Source of the DNA: Cereibacter_A azotoformans | GTDB lineage: Bacteria > Pseudomonadota > Alphaproteobacteria > Rhodobacterales > Rhodobacteraceae | NCBI RefSeq assembly: GCF_003050905.1 | Contig: NZ_QAOT01000019.1 | Strand: one strand, 5' to 3' | DNA length: 64,000 nucleotides | Part shown: piece after piece, positions 24,796 to 33,971 of the stretch | Numbering within the stretch: position 1 is the first letter of the stretch | How the letters are laid out: the number at the start of each line of letters is the position of its first letter | Made by a program: the position numbers and the translations under genes | Notes under the pieces: model-generated | Databases searched by the model: none | What the model was told of the DNA's origin: nothing | What the model saw: only the letters and a program-made list of their open reading frames with translations

Positions 24796-27700
24796 AGCGC
24801 CCGACCCGGCCGAGGCAATCGCCCGTTCCAGCCGGGCGCCGATGCCGTCCTTGCCGCCCCAGGCGTTGATGATCCGCGTCAGCACGCCCCTTTCGGCCGG
24901 CGAGCCGAGGAAATCGACCGTGGCGCCGGTCGTCCCGATCCGGTCATAGACCTCGAACAGCACCTCCTCCGAGACATCGCCGAAGCCCGGATGATCCTGC
25001 AGCACCGCCGCCACGCGGCTCCGCGATCCCAGCTTGACCACGGCGGCCGCGATCGCGGCGCCGATGTGCGGCGGGAAGCTGGTCGGCGTCTCGCGCGAGG
25101 ACCGCGGGGCCGTCAGGGCCTGATCCTGCGGCCGCTCGGCCTGCAGCGCCGCCGCGGTCGGATCGACCAGCGCCTGCGTGAAGTCGTTCAACTCGCCCTC
25201 CTCGGCCTGCGAGGCGGTCCGGTAGGTCGAGGCGATGGTGACATGCCGCGTGAGGTTGGGGATGCGGTCGAGGTTGGTGTCCAGCGCCGCGGCCGTCGCG
25301 TCGACCACGGCGTCGATCTTCTTCAGCCCTCCGGTCGCCCGGCTCAGTTCGGGCCTGGCCTTCACCTCGACCGTGTAGTCGATCCAGAGCTTGCGGTTGT
25401 TCACCCAGTCCTTGGCGTAGGATTCCACCGCGCTTTCGTGCTGGGCATTGGCCGAGGCGGTGATCGGAAAGAGGTTCATCGGATGCCCGAGCCCGCCGAT
25501 GTGATCGTTGAGAAGGTGGCCGCGGACATAGCGTTGCGCGGTGTCGGAATAGATCCGCGGGTCCGTCGGCAGCTGCGCCATCAGCGCGTCCTGGCCCGTG
25601 GGCCCCGAGCCCTGCTGGTGGTCGGGCCCCAGCGGCCGGGCCCGCATCGTCAGCCCGACCTGCGCGCCGCCCAGCTGGCTGTGCTCGTGGACGATCTTCG
25701 TGACATGCCCCGAGGCCAGCGCGCCCGGCAGCCCGGTCCCGCTCAGGGGTTCGGCCACCCGGCGCTTGAACTCCGGGTTGATCCGCCCGACCACGGCAAA
25801 GCCGCGCTGGAAGTCGCCCTCGTAGCCCAGCGAGACCAGACCGAACCGCTGCTTGATCCGCGGAAAGTAGTTGTCGAGCGCGTCGCTGTCGGTCGCCTGC
25901 GCGCTGGCCAGCTCGACCATGCGGCTGGCGGCCGCGACATCCTCGGCCTCCTGCGAGAGGGTGCGCGGCATCGGGGCCGGCGGTTCGTCGAGCATCTTCA
26001 GCGTGATCGGATGCGGATAGCGCGGCTGGTCGGACCCGGGCAGCGAGCCTTCGGGAACCGCGGCCGGGATGTTGCTGTCGGGCGCGGCCGCCCGGTCCAC
26101 GGCGTCGCTGCGCGCGGGCAGGTTCGCCTCGTTCGGGCTGGCGCCCGGTTGCGTCTGCTGCGCCGTGGCGGGGGCCGCGGGCCCCGCGGCGGGCGTGGCG
26201 GCCGGCGGCCCCCCCGCGGCCTTCGGCGGCCGTGGCGGGGCGGGCGGCGGGGTGGCGGGCTCGGCCTGCTGCGCCACCTGTTCGGGCGGCACCGCGGCGG
26301 CGCGCTGCGCCTGCAGCTGGCCCTTCCATTCGGCCTTGTTCTGCAACGCCTCCCGCGCGCCCGAGGGGGCGGGCCCGTCCTTGGGCATCGCATCCTGCAC
26401 AAGGCGCGCCGTGTCGATCTCGGACGAGGTCATCTCGATGGTCGGAGGCTCGGGGCGGCCGAACTTGTAGGACATGCGCGCCTGAAGCCCCAGATCGGGG
26501 CCGACGGGCATCACCACCTCGGCCAGCTTCCACTGCTTGTCCCAGACCGTGACCCAGAGCGCCTCGATCTCGGCCCAGGCGTTCAGCCCGAGCTTGAGGC
26601 GGGCTCCCGCGGCGAGCGTCGCCACCCCCTCGATGCCCCAGTCGCCATCGGCGTAGGTCAGCGCCGGCTCGACCGAGATCGCGCCGTAAAGGCCCGCCGT
26701 CCCCACCGCCTCGATCCCGCCGGTCAGCTCGCCCAGCACCACGTCGAGCCCGAGCCCCGCGCCGATCGCCACATAGCCCTCGACGAAGGCCGGCACGAAC
26801 AGCTCGCCCGAGATCGTGAAGGAGGGGTCGGCCTCGGCCGAGCCGATCGTGTAGGAGCCTTCGACGCGGATGTTGCGGAAGACGCCCGGCCCCACGCCCG
26901 CGCGCACGCCCGCCCGGATGCGGATCACCGCGACGAGGATCGCCCAGAGCGGGATGTTCTGCGCATAGCGGAACAGCTCGCGGTCCATCCGCTTTTCGGG
27001 GAACAGCTCCAGCGGCTCGGTCACCTCGATCACGCCCGAGATGTCCACCGCCCCTTCGGGCAGGATGCGCGCGGTCAGCGTGCCCTGCAGGCGCGGCGCA
27101 AGCTGGGCCGTCACCCGCCCCTCGCCGCCCAGTTCCAGCGCGCCCGCCTCGGTCTGCGCCACGGTGACGGTGACGGTGCCCGACAGCTTGCCGTTGTCGG
27201 CCGCGAAGTTCAGCGTGGTCTCGCCCGACCAGCGGTTCTGCGCGTAGCGCACCGTCACCGAGCCGTCGAGACCGGGCAGAAGCTGCGTGTTCACCGGCAC
27301 CTGAACCTCGCCCGAGATCTCGCCGTTGGCGTAGCCCACGCGGGCGGTCACGGTGGTCAGGCCCGGAATGGTCAGGGTCACGTCGCCGCCGAAGCTGAAG
27401 GCGCCGGTCTCGGAATAGGCGGCCGAGAAGCTGCCCGTGCCGGCGGGGCCCAGATCGACGGTGGCCGAGCCATCGACGCCCACGCGGCCCGTCTCGGCCA
27501 GCCGCACCGTCAGCGAGGGGCGGCGCACCGGCAGTCCGGCCGGGAAGGCATCGGCCCCCAGCCGCAACAGGCCCGAGACGCGGCCGTTGCGGATCGTGAC
27601 CCGGCCCGAGGCCTCGTTCAGCCCCGCCACCTCAAGCGCGAAGCGCCCGGTTCCGGCAAAGCCCGAGGCGGCGATCGTGGCCTCCTCCAGCGTCACCGAG

Positions 27701-28596
27701 CCGAGGCCCGCGTAGGTGGCCGCAAAGCCCTCGATCCCGCCCGAGGGCCGCCCGTTCAGGTAGCCGAGCGTCAGCGTGCCCCCCGTCAGCGACAGACCCG
27801 GCAGACTGGTGCGCATGTCGCCCACGCCGATCCGCGCGTTCGCGGTCAGGTTGCCGGCCTCGTCGGCCGCCAGATCGCCGCTGACCTCGTTGACGAAGGG
27901 CGGCGTGACGCGGAAGGTGCCCTCGGCGGTGAAGGCGCCGGCCTCGGTGAAGGCAAAGCGGACGTTGCCGTTGCCCAGATCCTGATAGGTGATCTCGGCC
28001 GACCCGTCGCCCGAAAGGCGCCCGTCGCGCAACCGGATGCTGCCCGATCCGGTGGCCCGCGCGCCGCGCCCCAGACCCGAGGGCAGGAGCGACAGGTCCC
28101 GAAAGGTCAGCTCGCCCGACAGCGCGCCGGTCTCGCCCATCGCGATCGTCAGGCGCGGATTGCCGAGCGCGGGCAGCGCAAGCCGCTTGGTCGCCGAACC
28201 CGAGATGCGGGCCCGGCCCTCGCGATCCACGATCACCTCGAAGGCGGCATCGTCCAGATAGGGGATCGACAGCCCGCCCCGCAGGCGCAGCTGCCGGTTG
28301 CGCCACTGCACCGTGTCGATGCGCAGGCCGGGGACGGGCTGCGGCAGGTCGCGCAGCGGCACCGGCTCGCCGGTCAGGAAGGCGGCGCCGAGCTGCCAGC
28401 CCGAGGGCCCCAGCCGGGCCACGAAGCCCGCGCTTTCGGGCAGCAGCCCGAAGACCGCGGCGGGCGTGCCGGCCGTGGCATCGGGCCCGCGGTCGGGCGT
28501 CCGATCCGGCGTGCGCTGCGCCGGCGCCCGGTCGCGTGCGGGCGGAGCGCCTTCGGGCGACGGCGGGGGGCGTCCGCTGGAGGCGCGCTGCACCAT
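24787..28596 (-). CDS. Large putative injection-system cargo with C-terminal nuclease-like domain
   Basis: A 1269-residue protein ending the contractile-system operon, starting at ATG 28596 four bases after the previous stop. Residues about 1-45 are Pro/Arg/Asp-rich. Residues about 45-720 contain many short similar beta-strand blocks (alternating LSGDGSAEITYQ, LTANARIGVGD, VSGLLRLGADA), like a beta-solenoid or AsmA-type scaffold. A Pro/Ala-rich linker follows (about 740-830). The C-terminal region near residues 1015-1080 reads RGHLLNDHIGG, then MNLFPITASANAQHESAVES and AKDWVNN, which fits the DNA/RNA non-specific endonuclease fold (Endonuclea_NS_2-like), with His in RGH and Asn in MNL. No signal peptide. 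I infer a toxin cargo; no immunity gene is evident. Confidence 0.6.
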   Translation of the reverse strand: MVQRASSGRPPPSPEGAPPARDRAPAQRTPDRTPDRGPDATAGTPAAVFGLLPESAGFVARLGPSGWQLGAAFLTGEPVPLRDLPQPVPGLRIDTVQWRNRQLRLRGGLSIPYLDDAAFEVIVDREGRARISGSATKRLALPALGNPRLTIAMGETGALSGELTFRDLSLLPSGLGRGARATGSGSIRLRDGRLSGDGSAEITYQDLGNGNVRFAFTEAGAFTAEGTFRVTPPFVNEVSGDLAADEAGNLTANARIGVGDMRTSLPGLSLTGGTLTLGYLNGRPSGGIEGFAATYAGLGSVTLEEATIAASGFAGTGRFALEVAGLNEASGRVTIRNGRVSGLLRLGADAFPAGLPVRRPSLTVRLAETGRVGVDGSATVDLGPAGTGSFSAAYSETGAFSFGGDVTLTIPGLTTVTARVGYANGEISGEVQVPVNTQLLPGLDGSVTVRYAQNRWSGETTLNFAADNGKLSGTVTVTVAQTEAGALELGGEGRVTAQLAPRLQGTLTARILPEGAVDISGVIEVTEPLELFPEKRMDRELFRYAQNIPLWAILVAVIRIRAGVRAGVGPGVFRNIRVEGSYTIGSAEADPSFTISGELFVPAFVEGYVAIGAGLGLDVVLGELTGGIEAVGTAGLYGAISVEPALTYADGDWGIEGVATLAAGARLKLGLNAWAEIEALWVTVWDKQWKLAEVVMPVGPDLGLQARMSYKFGRPEPPTIEMTSSEIDTARLVQDAMPKDGPAPSGAREALQNKAEWKGQLQAQRAAAVPPEQVAQQAEPATPPPAPPRPPKAAGGPPAATPAAGPAAPATAQQTQPGASPNEANLPARSDAVDRAAAPDSNIPAAVPEGSLPGSDQPRYPHPITLKMLDEPPAPMPRTLSQEAEDVAAASRMVELASAQATDSDALDNYFPRIKQRFGLVSLGYEGDFQRGFAVVGRINPEFKRRVAEPLSGTGLPGALASGHVTKIVHEHSQLGGAQVGLTMRARPLGPDHQQGSGPTGQDALMAQLPTDPRIYSDTAQRYVRGHLLNDHIGGLGHPMNLFPITASANAQHESAVESYAKDWVNNRKLWIDYTVEVKARPELSRATGGLKKIDAVVDATAAALDTNLDRIPNLTRHVTIASTYRTASQAEEGELNDFTQALVDPTAAALQAERPQDQALTAPRSSRETPTSFPPHIGAAIAAAVVKLGSRSRVAAVLQDHPGFGDVSEEVLFEVYDRIGTTGATVDFLGSPAERGVLTRIINAWGGKDGIGARLERAIASAGSGAGP

Positions 28597-28600
28597 GCCC

Positions 28601-29266
28601 CTACTCCGGCGGTGCGGGGGGTGGCGGGGCGGGCGGCGGCGCCGCACCGGGCAGGGCCAGCGCCCCCAGACGCGCCCCCAGCGCGCGGCCAAGCGCCGAG
28701 GCCGGGGCCGCGCGCACGAGGCTGGCCAGAACCGGCCGCAGCCTCCGGCGCAGATCCGCCTCGGCCCGCAGGTAAAGCGCCACCAGCGCATCGGCGGCCA
28801 GCGCCGTATCGGAGGCCGGCGCCGCCTCGAAGGCCCCGACCAAGGGCGCGAGGACAGCATCCTCAGGGCCCTGCAACAGCCCGGCCAGTGCGCCCGTCAG
28901 CATCCGTTCCCGCCGGCGCCGCGCCTCGGCCTCACCCGCGCGATCGGGCTCGGGCTCCTGCCGCCGCGCATCGGGCGCACGATCGGCTTGCGGTGCCTGC
29001 CGCACATCGGGCGCACGATCGGCTTGCGGTGCCTGCCGCACATCGCCCGCCGTCTCGCGGACCCCCGCCGTCCCGGCCGCGCGCAGCTCCTCGCGCGCGG
29101 GCAGCGGCTCGGCTGCGGGCTCGGGGCGCCGCGCCGCCGCCATCGCCGCCATCAACGCGGGGTCAGAGGGCAGCACCCGCGGCCCCTCGCGCAGCGGCTC
29201 CCGGGTCGCGGGCAGCGGCAGGGGCGGCTTGTCCTCACGCATCATCTCGCTGTCGAAGTCGGTCAT
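28601..29266 (-). CDS. Pro/Ala-rich protein of the injection-system operon, unknown
   Basis: A 221-residue protein overlapping the AAA+ gene by four bases. Residues 1-120 are rich in Pro, Ala, Arg and charged residues and contain two identical 12-residue repeats (DVRQAPQADRAP). Residues about 125-200 form a helical domain (MLTGALAGLLQGPEDAVLAP, LYLRAEADLRRRLRPVLASL), then a Pro-rich tail. No family recognised. Because it lies between the ATPase and the putative cargo, it may be an adaptor or a cargo-loading factor. Confidence 0.7.
   Translation of the reverse strand: MTDFDSEMMREDKPPLPLPATREPLREGPRVLPSDPALMAAMAAARRPEPAAEPLPAREELRAAGTAGVRETAGDVRQAPQADRAPDVRQAPQADRAPDARRQEPEPDRAGEAEARRRRERMLTGALAGLLQGPEDAVLAPLVGAFEAAPASDTALAADALVALYLRAEADLRRRLRPVLASLVRAAPASALGRALGARLGALALPGAAPPPAPPPPAPPE
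28973..29044. repeat. Perfect 36-bp tandem duplication
   Basis: Two identical 36-base units (28973-29008 and 29009-29044) code for two copies of a 12-residue segment in the unknown protein of the operon. Identity at the DNA level indicates a recent event and predicts length variation between strains. Confidence 0.95.
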
Positions 29267-31221
29267 CCCGCCCCTCCCCGCGCCCGCACATAGTGGCTGC
29301 CGAAATCGGCCTTCTTCAGCACCTTGCCCTGCTTGAGCAGCTCGGCCGCCACCGCCTGCAGGATCAGCTCCATGCCCACGGCCGAGCCGCGCGCGGCCGC
29401 CCGGTGCGCGGCGTCAAGCCAGCAGTTGCGGATCTCGGCCCCGGTCATCTCGAACCGCTCGGCCAGCGCGCCAAGATCCAGATCGGCCGCGATGGGCGCC
29501 GCCGAGCGCAGCCCCCGCTCCCACAGCGCGCGGCGCAGATCCGGGCCCGGCATGGGAAACTCGATCACATGATCGAAGCGCCGCAGGAAGGCCGCGTCCA
29601 GGTTCTGCGCCAGGTTGGTGGCGAGGATCGACAGCCCGTCGAAACTCTCCAGCCGCTGCAGCAGGTACGAGGTCTCGAGATTGGCGTAGCGGTCGTGGGC
29701 GTCACTGACCTCGGACCGCTGGCCAAAGAGCGAATCCGCCTCGTCGAAGAACAGCAGCGCGTCCGACCCTTCGGCGGCCCGGAACAGCCGCTCGAGGTTC
29801 TTCTCGGTCTCGCCGATGTATTTCGACACCATCGCGGCCAGGTCCACCCGGAACACCGGCAGGCCGAGCCGCGCCCCCACGATGGCCGCCGCCATCGTCT
29901 TGCCGGTGCCCGAGGGCCCCTTGAACAAAGCGACCGTTCCGCGGCTCTTGCCGAAGAGCGCGCCAAGGCCCCAGTCGCCCAGCACCTGCGCCCCGTGGGT
30001 CTGCCAGTCGATCAGCCGCTCCAGCGCCGCGCGCGTCGGGCGCGGCAGCACCAGATCCTCCATCCCCTGCCGCGTCGCGATCCGCCGGGCGTGCTGCGTC
30101 AGGGCGGCGGTCGCCTGCGCCTCGGCGCTGTGGCGCAGCGCGTCGGGGCGCGGGTCGCGCGCCTTGCTCCGCGCCAGGCGGAGCAGGTCGGCATGGCGCG
30201 CCTGCGTCAGGGTGGCGGAACCGAGCAGCCGCGCCTTCCAGACGGCGTGGCGACGCTCGCAGGCCACGGGGTCGATCTGGTCCGCCCGCAGCCCCGCCTC
30301 CTGCCAGGGCTGTGCGTCGGGGGTGATCAGCACCGCGCCCTCAGCCAGAAGCGGCGCGAGCGCCGCGCGCTCGGGCGCGCCCGCGGCCGGATCGGGCACC
30401 ACGGGCACCGCGCCGGCCAGCCGCGCGGCGCGAATGCGGGCCGCCAGCAGGTCGGACCGGCCGTCCTCGGGCAGCAGGCACAGCGCCCAGCCGCGCGCCT
30501 CGCCCAGATCCAGCACGGCGGTCGAGATCGCGTCGGGGGTGCCTGCGGTCACGATCACCGCGCCCGTCTCACCCCCCTGCCCCAGCGGCAGCACCGGCCC
30601 CGGCGGCCGGGGCGGCGCGCCGAGCAGCAGATCCACCACCTCTTCGTCGATCCCGAGCGGCGCCTCGATCCGGGGCGCCGCCTCGTCCAGCCGGAGCAGC
30701 GCGAACAGCCGCAGCGGCGCGGCGGGCGCCAGCATCCGGCGCAGCGTCAGCGCATCCAGCCGGTGGGGCAGCAGCCGGTGCGCCAGCGCGGGCGTCAGGT
30801 GGCGGCGCGTCACGTCCTCACCAAGATAGCCGTAGGCCCGCCCGAACCGCGGATCGAGCGCCGGCGCCGCGGCCAGCACCAGCAGGTCCAGCTCGGCCTC
30901 GGCCAGCCCGAAGACCTGCGCAAGCCGCGGCCAGATCCCCAGCGGCTCGCGGCGGCGCAGGGCGGCATGGTCGTGCCACGCCGCCATCACCGCATCGAGC
31001 GCGGGAACCCCGCCCGCGGCCGCAAGCCGGCCCGACATCTCGTCCAGCATCGCCTCGGCCTCGGCGTCGCTGAGAAAGAGGCCGAGGAACTGCTCGCGCC
31101 GGTCCTCGCCCCGCAGCGCGCGGGTGAGGGCGACCTCGTGGCGCAGGCGCAGCGCCAGAAGCTGAAGCGCGCCTTCCAGCCAGACGGCAGGATCGGAAAA
31201 GGGGCGCGCCTCGTCCCTCAT
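29263..31221 (-). CDS. AAA+ ATPase of the contractile injection system (Afp15/Pvc15-like)
   Basis: A 652-residue ATPase. The N-terminal region (1-400) is a helical and winged domain typical of eCIS ATPases. The AAA+ core has Walker A GPSGTGKT near residue 430, Walker B ALLFFDEADS near 487, sensor-1 LATNLAQNLD and an RRFDHVIEFPMP arginine-finger segment near 555. Start ATG 31221, overlapping the previous stop (ATGA). In Afp/PVC loci this protein is required for particle assembly or cargo loading rather than for sheath recycling. No ClpV-like N-domain, so not a T6SS ATPase. Confidence 0.9.
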   Translation of the reverse strand: MRDEARPFSDPAVWLEGALQLLALRLRHEVALTRALRGEDRREQFLGLFLSDAEAEAMLDEMSGRLAAAGGVPALDAVMAAWHDHAALRRREPLGIWPRLAQVFGLAEAELDLLVLAAAPALDPRFGRAYGYLGEDVTRRHLTPALAHRLLPHRLDALTLRRMLAPAAPLRLFALLRLDEAAPRIEAPLGIDEEVVDLLLGAPPRPPGPVLPLGQGGETGAVIVTAGTPDAISTAVLDLGEARGWALCLLPEDGRSDLLAARIRAARLAGAVPVVPDPAAGAPERAALAPLLAEGAVLITPDAQPWQEAGLRADQIDPVACERRHAVWKARLLGSATLTQARHADLLRLARSKARDPRPDALRHSAEAQATAALTQHARRIATRQGMEDLVLPRPTRAALERLIDWQTHGAQVLGDWGLGALFGKSRGTVALFKGPSGTGKTMAAAIVGARLGLPVFRVDLAAMVSKYIGETEKNLERLFRAAEGSDALLFFDEADSLFGQRSEVSDAHDRYANLETSYLLQRLESFDGLSILATNLAQNLDAAFLRRFDHVIEFPMPGPDLRRALWERGLRSAAPIAADLDLGALAERFEMTGAEIRNCWLDAAHRAAARGSAVGMELILQAVAAELLKQGKVLKKADFGSHYVRARGGAG

Positions 31222-32765
31222 GGCTCGCCCCCGATCTGCAGAACCAGCCGGGGAAGGCCCGGTTGCGGCAGCCGGCCCTGCGGCCCGGTCAGCCCCGCCA
31301 TCCGCAGCAGGATCCCCAGAGGCAGCGGATCGAGCCGCACCGTCAGCCGGTCGGGGCCACGGTCGAACAGGCCCGGCCGCTGCAGGAACTGCCGCCGCAG
31401 GTAGGGGTGGGAGCTGCCGTGCAGCCCGCGCAGGCGGCTGGCCAGATCGGCCATCAGCAGCGCCGACCAGCGGCGGGCGGGGTCGGCGCCCTCCATCACC
31501 CGGCGGGCCTCGGGCGCAAGCCCCCGCAGCAGCCGCGGGGGCGGATCGGGCTGGGGCGCCGCCATATCCACCTCGCGCGGCTCGACCGGCAGCATCCGCT
31601 GAAGCGCGCCGTCGTGCGCGGCATCGGCCCAGTCTTCGGGATCGAGCGCCTGCCACAGGGCCTGCGCCAGCGCCGTGGGCGCCAGACAGGCGGGGGCGTC
31701 GAGCAGCAGGGCCGAGGGCATGAGCAGCGCGAGCCCCGCCCGCGGGCTGCGCGCCGCCGGGGCCTCGGCCGCCGCGGGACGCGCGCGCCCGGCCAGCCCC
31801 GGCGCAGCGGGATCGGCGGTCGTCTCCTCCGGCGCGGCGGGTTGGCCCGCCGGGCGGGCAAGGCGGAACAGCAGGCGCCGCGTCGTGGGCCCGGCCGCCG
31901 CGCAGGCCACGGCCGCCGCCAGCGCCGGCGCCTCGGCCTCCGGGCGCGTGGGCGGCTCGGCCCGCGCTTCGCCCGTGGGGCGCGCGGCGCGCTCCTGCAA
32001 GGTCAGCACCGCAGCCACCGCCAGAAGCAGCGCCTGCGGGGCGATCTCGCGCCCGCCCCGCGCCAGCAGGCGCAGGGTCACGCGCAGCGCCTCGGCGGCG
32101 ATCAGGGCGGCGGAGCGGCGGGCGGGCGGCGGCAGGCCCGCCTCCTGCAAGAGCCGCAGGGCGTCCTCCAGCGGCGGGGCTTCGGCCGCCGCCTGCATCA
32201 GAAGCGCGCGCGCAAGGGCGGCCTGCGCCTCCGCCGGCCAGCGCGCCACGGGATCGGCGGGATCGCCGCGCGCGGCCGGGGCCACCGCCAACCGGGCCAG
32301 CACCTCGGGACGGGCGAGGATCAGCTCGGCCGCGGCGCGTTCGGCCGGAAGATGCTCCAGCGCCGCGAAATCGGGAAAGGCCCAGCCCTCGCCCGGCCCG
32401 AGGCCCGCGCGGAAGAGAATGTAGGCCGCCATGTAGCTGGCATGGTCCGGCCAGTGCCGCACCTCGCGCGCGCCGCCCGCCAGCGCCGCCTTCAGCGCAC
32501 CCACGATCCGCTCGGCCAGCAGGCGGGCAAAGGCCGCCTCATCGAGCCCGTCGCCGAGATCGAGCCGGATGCGCAGGCGCCGCAGCCGCACCACGCCCTC
32601 CTGCGCCGAGATCACGGGCGCCGCCGCGCACGCCAGCGCCGCCGGAAGATCCTCGCGCACGGCCCGATCGAGCCGCGCGCCCGTGGCCACGGCCACCGCC
32701 GGGCCCGCGACGGCGGTGCAACGGGTCGCGACGCGCCCGAGGACGAGGCGGTCCGCCCCCGTCAT
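31218..32765 (-). CDS. Tape-measure candidate (Afp14/Pvc14-like)
   Basis: A 515-residue Ala/Leu/Arg-rich protein starting at ATG 32765; a GTG two codons upstream is possible. Near residues 45-80, VVRLRRLRIRLDLGDGLDEA followed by a helix resembles the 'LeiDLG' segment found at the start of eCIS tape-measure proteins, and a repetitive helical body follows (ALLLAVAAVLTLQERAARPT). Position just before the AAA+ ATPase is that of Afp14. Its length would set the tube length. Sequence similarity is weak and I hold this call loosely; an alternative is a second adaptor protein. Confidence 0.45.
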   Translation of the reverse strand: MTGADRLVLGRVATRCTAVAGPAVAVATGARLDRAVREDLPAALACAAAPVISAQEGVVRLRRLRIRLDLGDGLDEAAFARLLAERIVGALKAALAGGAREVRHWPDHASYMAAYILFRAGLGPGEGWAFPDFAALEHLPAERAAAELILARPEVLARLAVAPAARGDPADPVARWPAEAQAALARALLMQAAAEAPPLEDALRLLQEAGLPPPARRSAALIAAEALRVTLRLLARGGREIAPQALLLAVAAVLTLQERAARPTGEARAEPPTRPEAEAPALAAAVACAAAGPTTRRLLFRLARPAGQPAAPEETTADPAAPGLAGRARPAAAEAPAARSPRAGLALLMPSALLLDAPACLAPTALAQALWQALDPEDWADAAHDGALQRMLPVEPREVDMAAPQPDPPPRLLRGLAPEARRVMEGADPARRWSALLMADLASRLRGLHGSSHPYLRRQFLQRPGLFDRGPDRLTVRLDPLPLGILLRMAGLTGPQGRLPQPGLPRLVLQIGGEP

Positions 32766-32833
32766 GGCCACCCCCGCCCCGCCGGCCGCCAGGCGCCGGG
32801 CCTGCGAGGGATGATGCGGCGCGGGCGCATGGC

Positions 32834-33967
32834 TCAGAACCCCGGACCGCGGGCGAAGACGGCCAGATCGGCCAACTCGGCCTTCATCTCGGTGATCTGC
32901 GCGACGGTGCGGCCGAGCGTGGCCGCAAGCTGTGCCTCGTCGGCCTCGAGGAAGGCCGCGGGCGTGGCGATGCCTTCCGCCGCGAGCTTGTCGCGGATCG
33001 AGACATCGGTCACGAGGTCCGGGATGCGCAGCCGTTCGGGCGGCAGCACCTCGGCCAGACGGAAGCCGTTGGCCACCAGCACGCCGCGGAAGTCGTCGAA
33101 CGGGCGGTCGAACACCGGCGGCCTTCGGTCGGGGGGCCTTCGGTCAGGCGGCTCGACCACCACCTCGCCCGGCTCGGTGGGCGGCTCGGCGGGGCGCGGC
33201 ACGGTCAGCGGGCAGATGCAGGCCTGCAACCAGTCCTGAACCACCGAAAGCGGCAGCACGGCGCGGCGGTCCAGCGGCTGGAAGCGGGAGCCCTCGGCCC
33301 CGGCGAGGATGCGCCCAAGCACCAGCAGGTTGTCCTCGGGCGGCGGTTCGGCCGGCATCGGCAGCATCTCGGGCGGAGCCGCGCAGAAGAAGGGCGCCAG
33401 CGCGTCGCAGGCCGCCGCCGGCACCGCGAACGAGGGCGGCAGCGCGCACAGAAGCTCGATCGACACCACGTCGCAGGCCCGGCTGGGCCGCAGCCGGTTC
33501 GCCGGGTGGCCGCAACCCTCCGCCACGCCGGGCCGCAGGCTGCCCTCCTCCTCGGCCGGGCGCGCCACCAGCCACGCGGTCACCGTCTCCAGATCGGCCG
33601 CGCCCGCCCGCCTGCGACGCTCGTCGGGATCGACCACCTCGCAGGACAGGGGCCCCGGCCCGCAGCAGCCCCAGACCCGGCCGGTGATGTCGGGCACCGT
33701 CAGCGCCTCGGTCAGGTAGATCTCGTCGCCCGTCCGGGTGATGCCATAGCCGGCGGACAGGGTCAGGCTGTCGTCCCGGCCGATCACCGGGATGAGGCCC
33801 GCCACCACGCCCCAGCCGTGCAGAAGCCGCCGCATCCGCGCCAGTTCCCGGTCGTGCGACCGGCGGTCCAGCGTCAGATCCTCGGCCCGTATCACCTGCC
33901 GGTCGAAGTAGAGCGGCGTCACGACCCCGTTCTTCGCCTCGGCCAGCGCCTGCGCCTTGCGCTCCAC
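32834..33967 (-). CDS. Baseplate/fibre-associated protein sharing the N-terminal domain of the collagen-like protein
   Basis: A 377-residue protein. The GTG start at 33967 follows AGGAGAGG and lies five bases past the previous stop; an ATG at 33991 would overlap that gene. Residues about 14-100 (PLYFDRQVIRAEDLTLDRRS, LHGWGVVAGL, LTLSAGYGITRTGDEI) match the N-terminus of the collagen-like protein upstream, so the two are paralogues. The centre is Cys- and Pro-rich (VWGCCGPGPLSC) and the end is a helix-hairpin-helix-like module (IRDKLAAEGIATPAAFLEAD). I infer a particle surface or baseplate component. Confidence 0.65.
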   Translation of the reverse strand: MERKAQALAEAKNGVVTPLYFDRQVIRAEDLTLDRRSHDRELARMRRLLHGWGVVAGLIPVIGRDDSLTLSAGYGITRTGDEIYLTEALTVPDITGRVWGCCGPGPLSCEVVDPDERRRRAGAADLETVTAWLVARPAEEEGSLRPGVAEGCGHPANRLRPSRACDVVSIELLCALPPSFAVPAAACDALAPFFCAAPPEMLPMPAEPPPEDNLLVLGRILAGAEGSRFQPLDRRAVLPLSVVQDWLQACICPLTVPRPAEPPTEPGEVVVEPPDRRPPDRRPPVFDRPFDDFRGVLVANGFRLAEVLPPERLRIPDLVTDVSIRDKLAAEGIATPAAFLEADEAQLAATLGRTVAQITEMKAELADLAVFARGPGF

Positions 33968-33971
33968 GGTG

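Noticed and set aside
25240..25760. HExxH metalloprotease or DUF4157 motif in the large cargo protein
   Set aside because: HEHSQ near 25680 does not fit HExxH, and no DUF4157 pattern is present anywhere in the operon.
28921..29044. CRISPR-like repeat
   Set aside because: Only two directly adjacent copies without spacers, in frame within a coding gene; it is a tandem duplication.
24712..31404. A 2230-codon open frame on the plus strand
   Set aside because: It is antisense to the well-supported cargo, unknown and ATPase genes; low-complexity Arg/Gly/His-rich translation without domains, caused by high GC.
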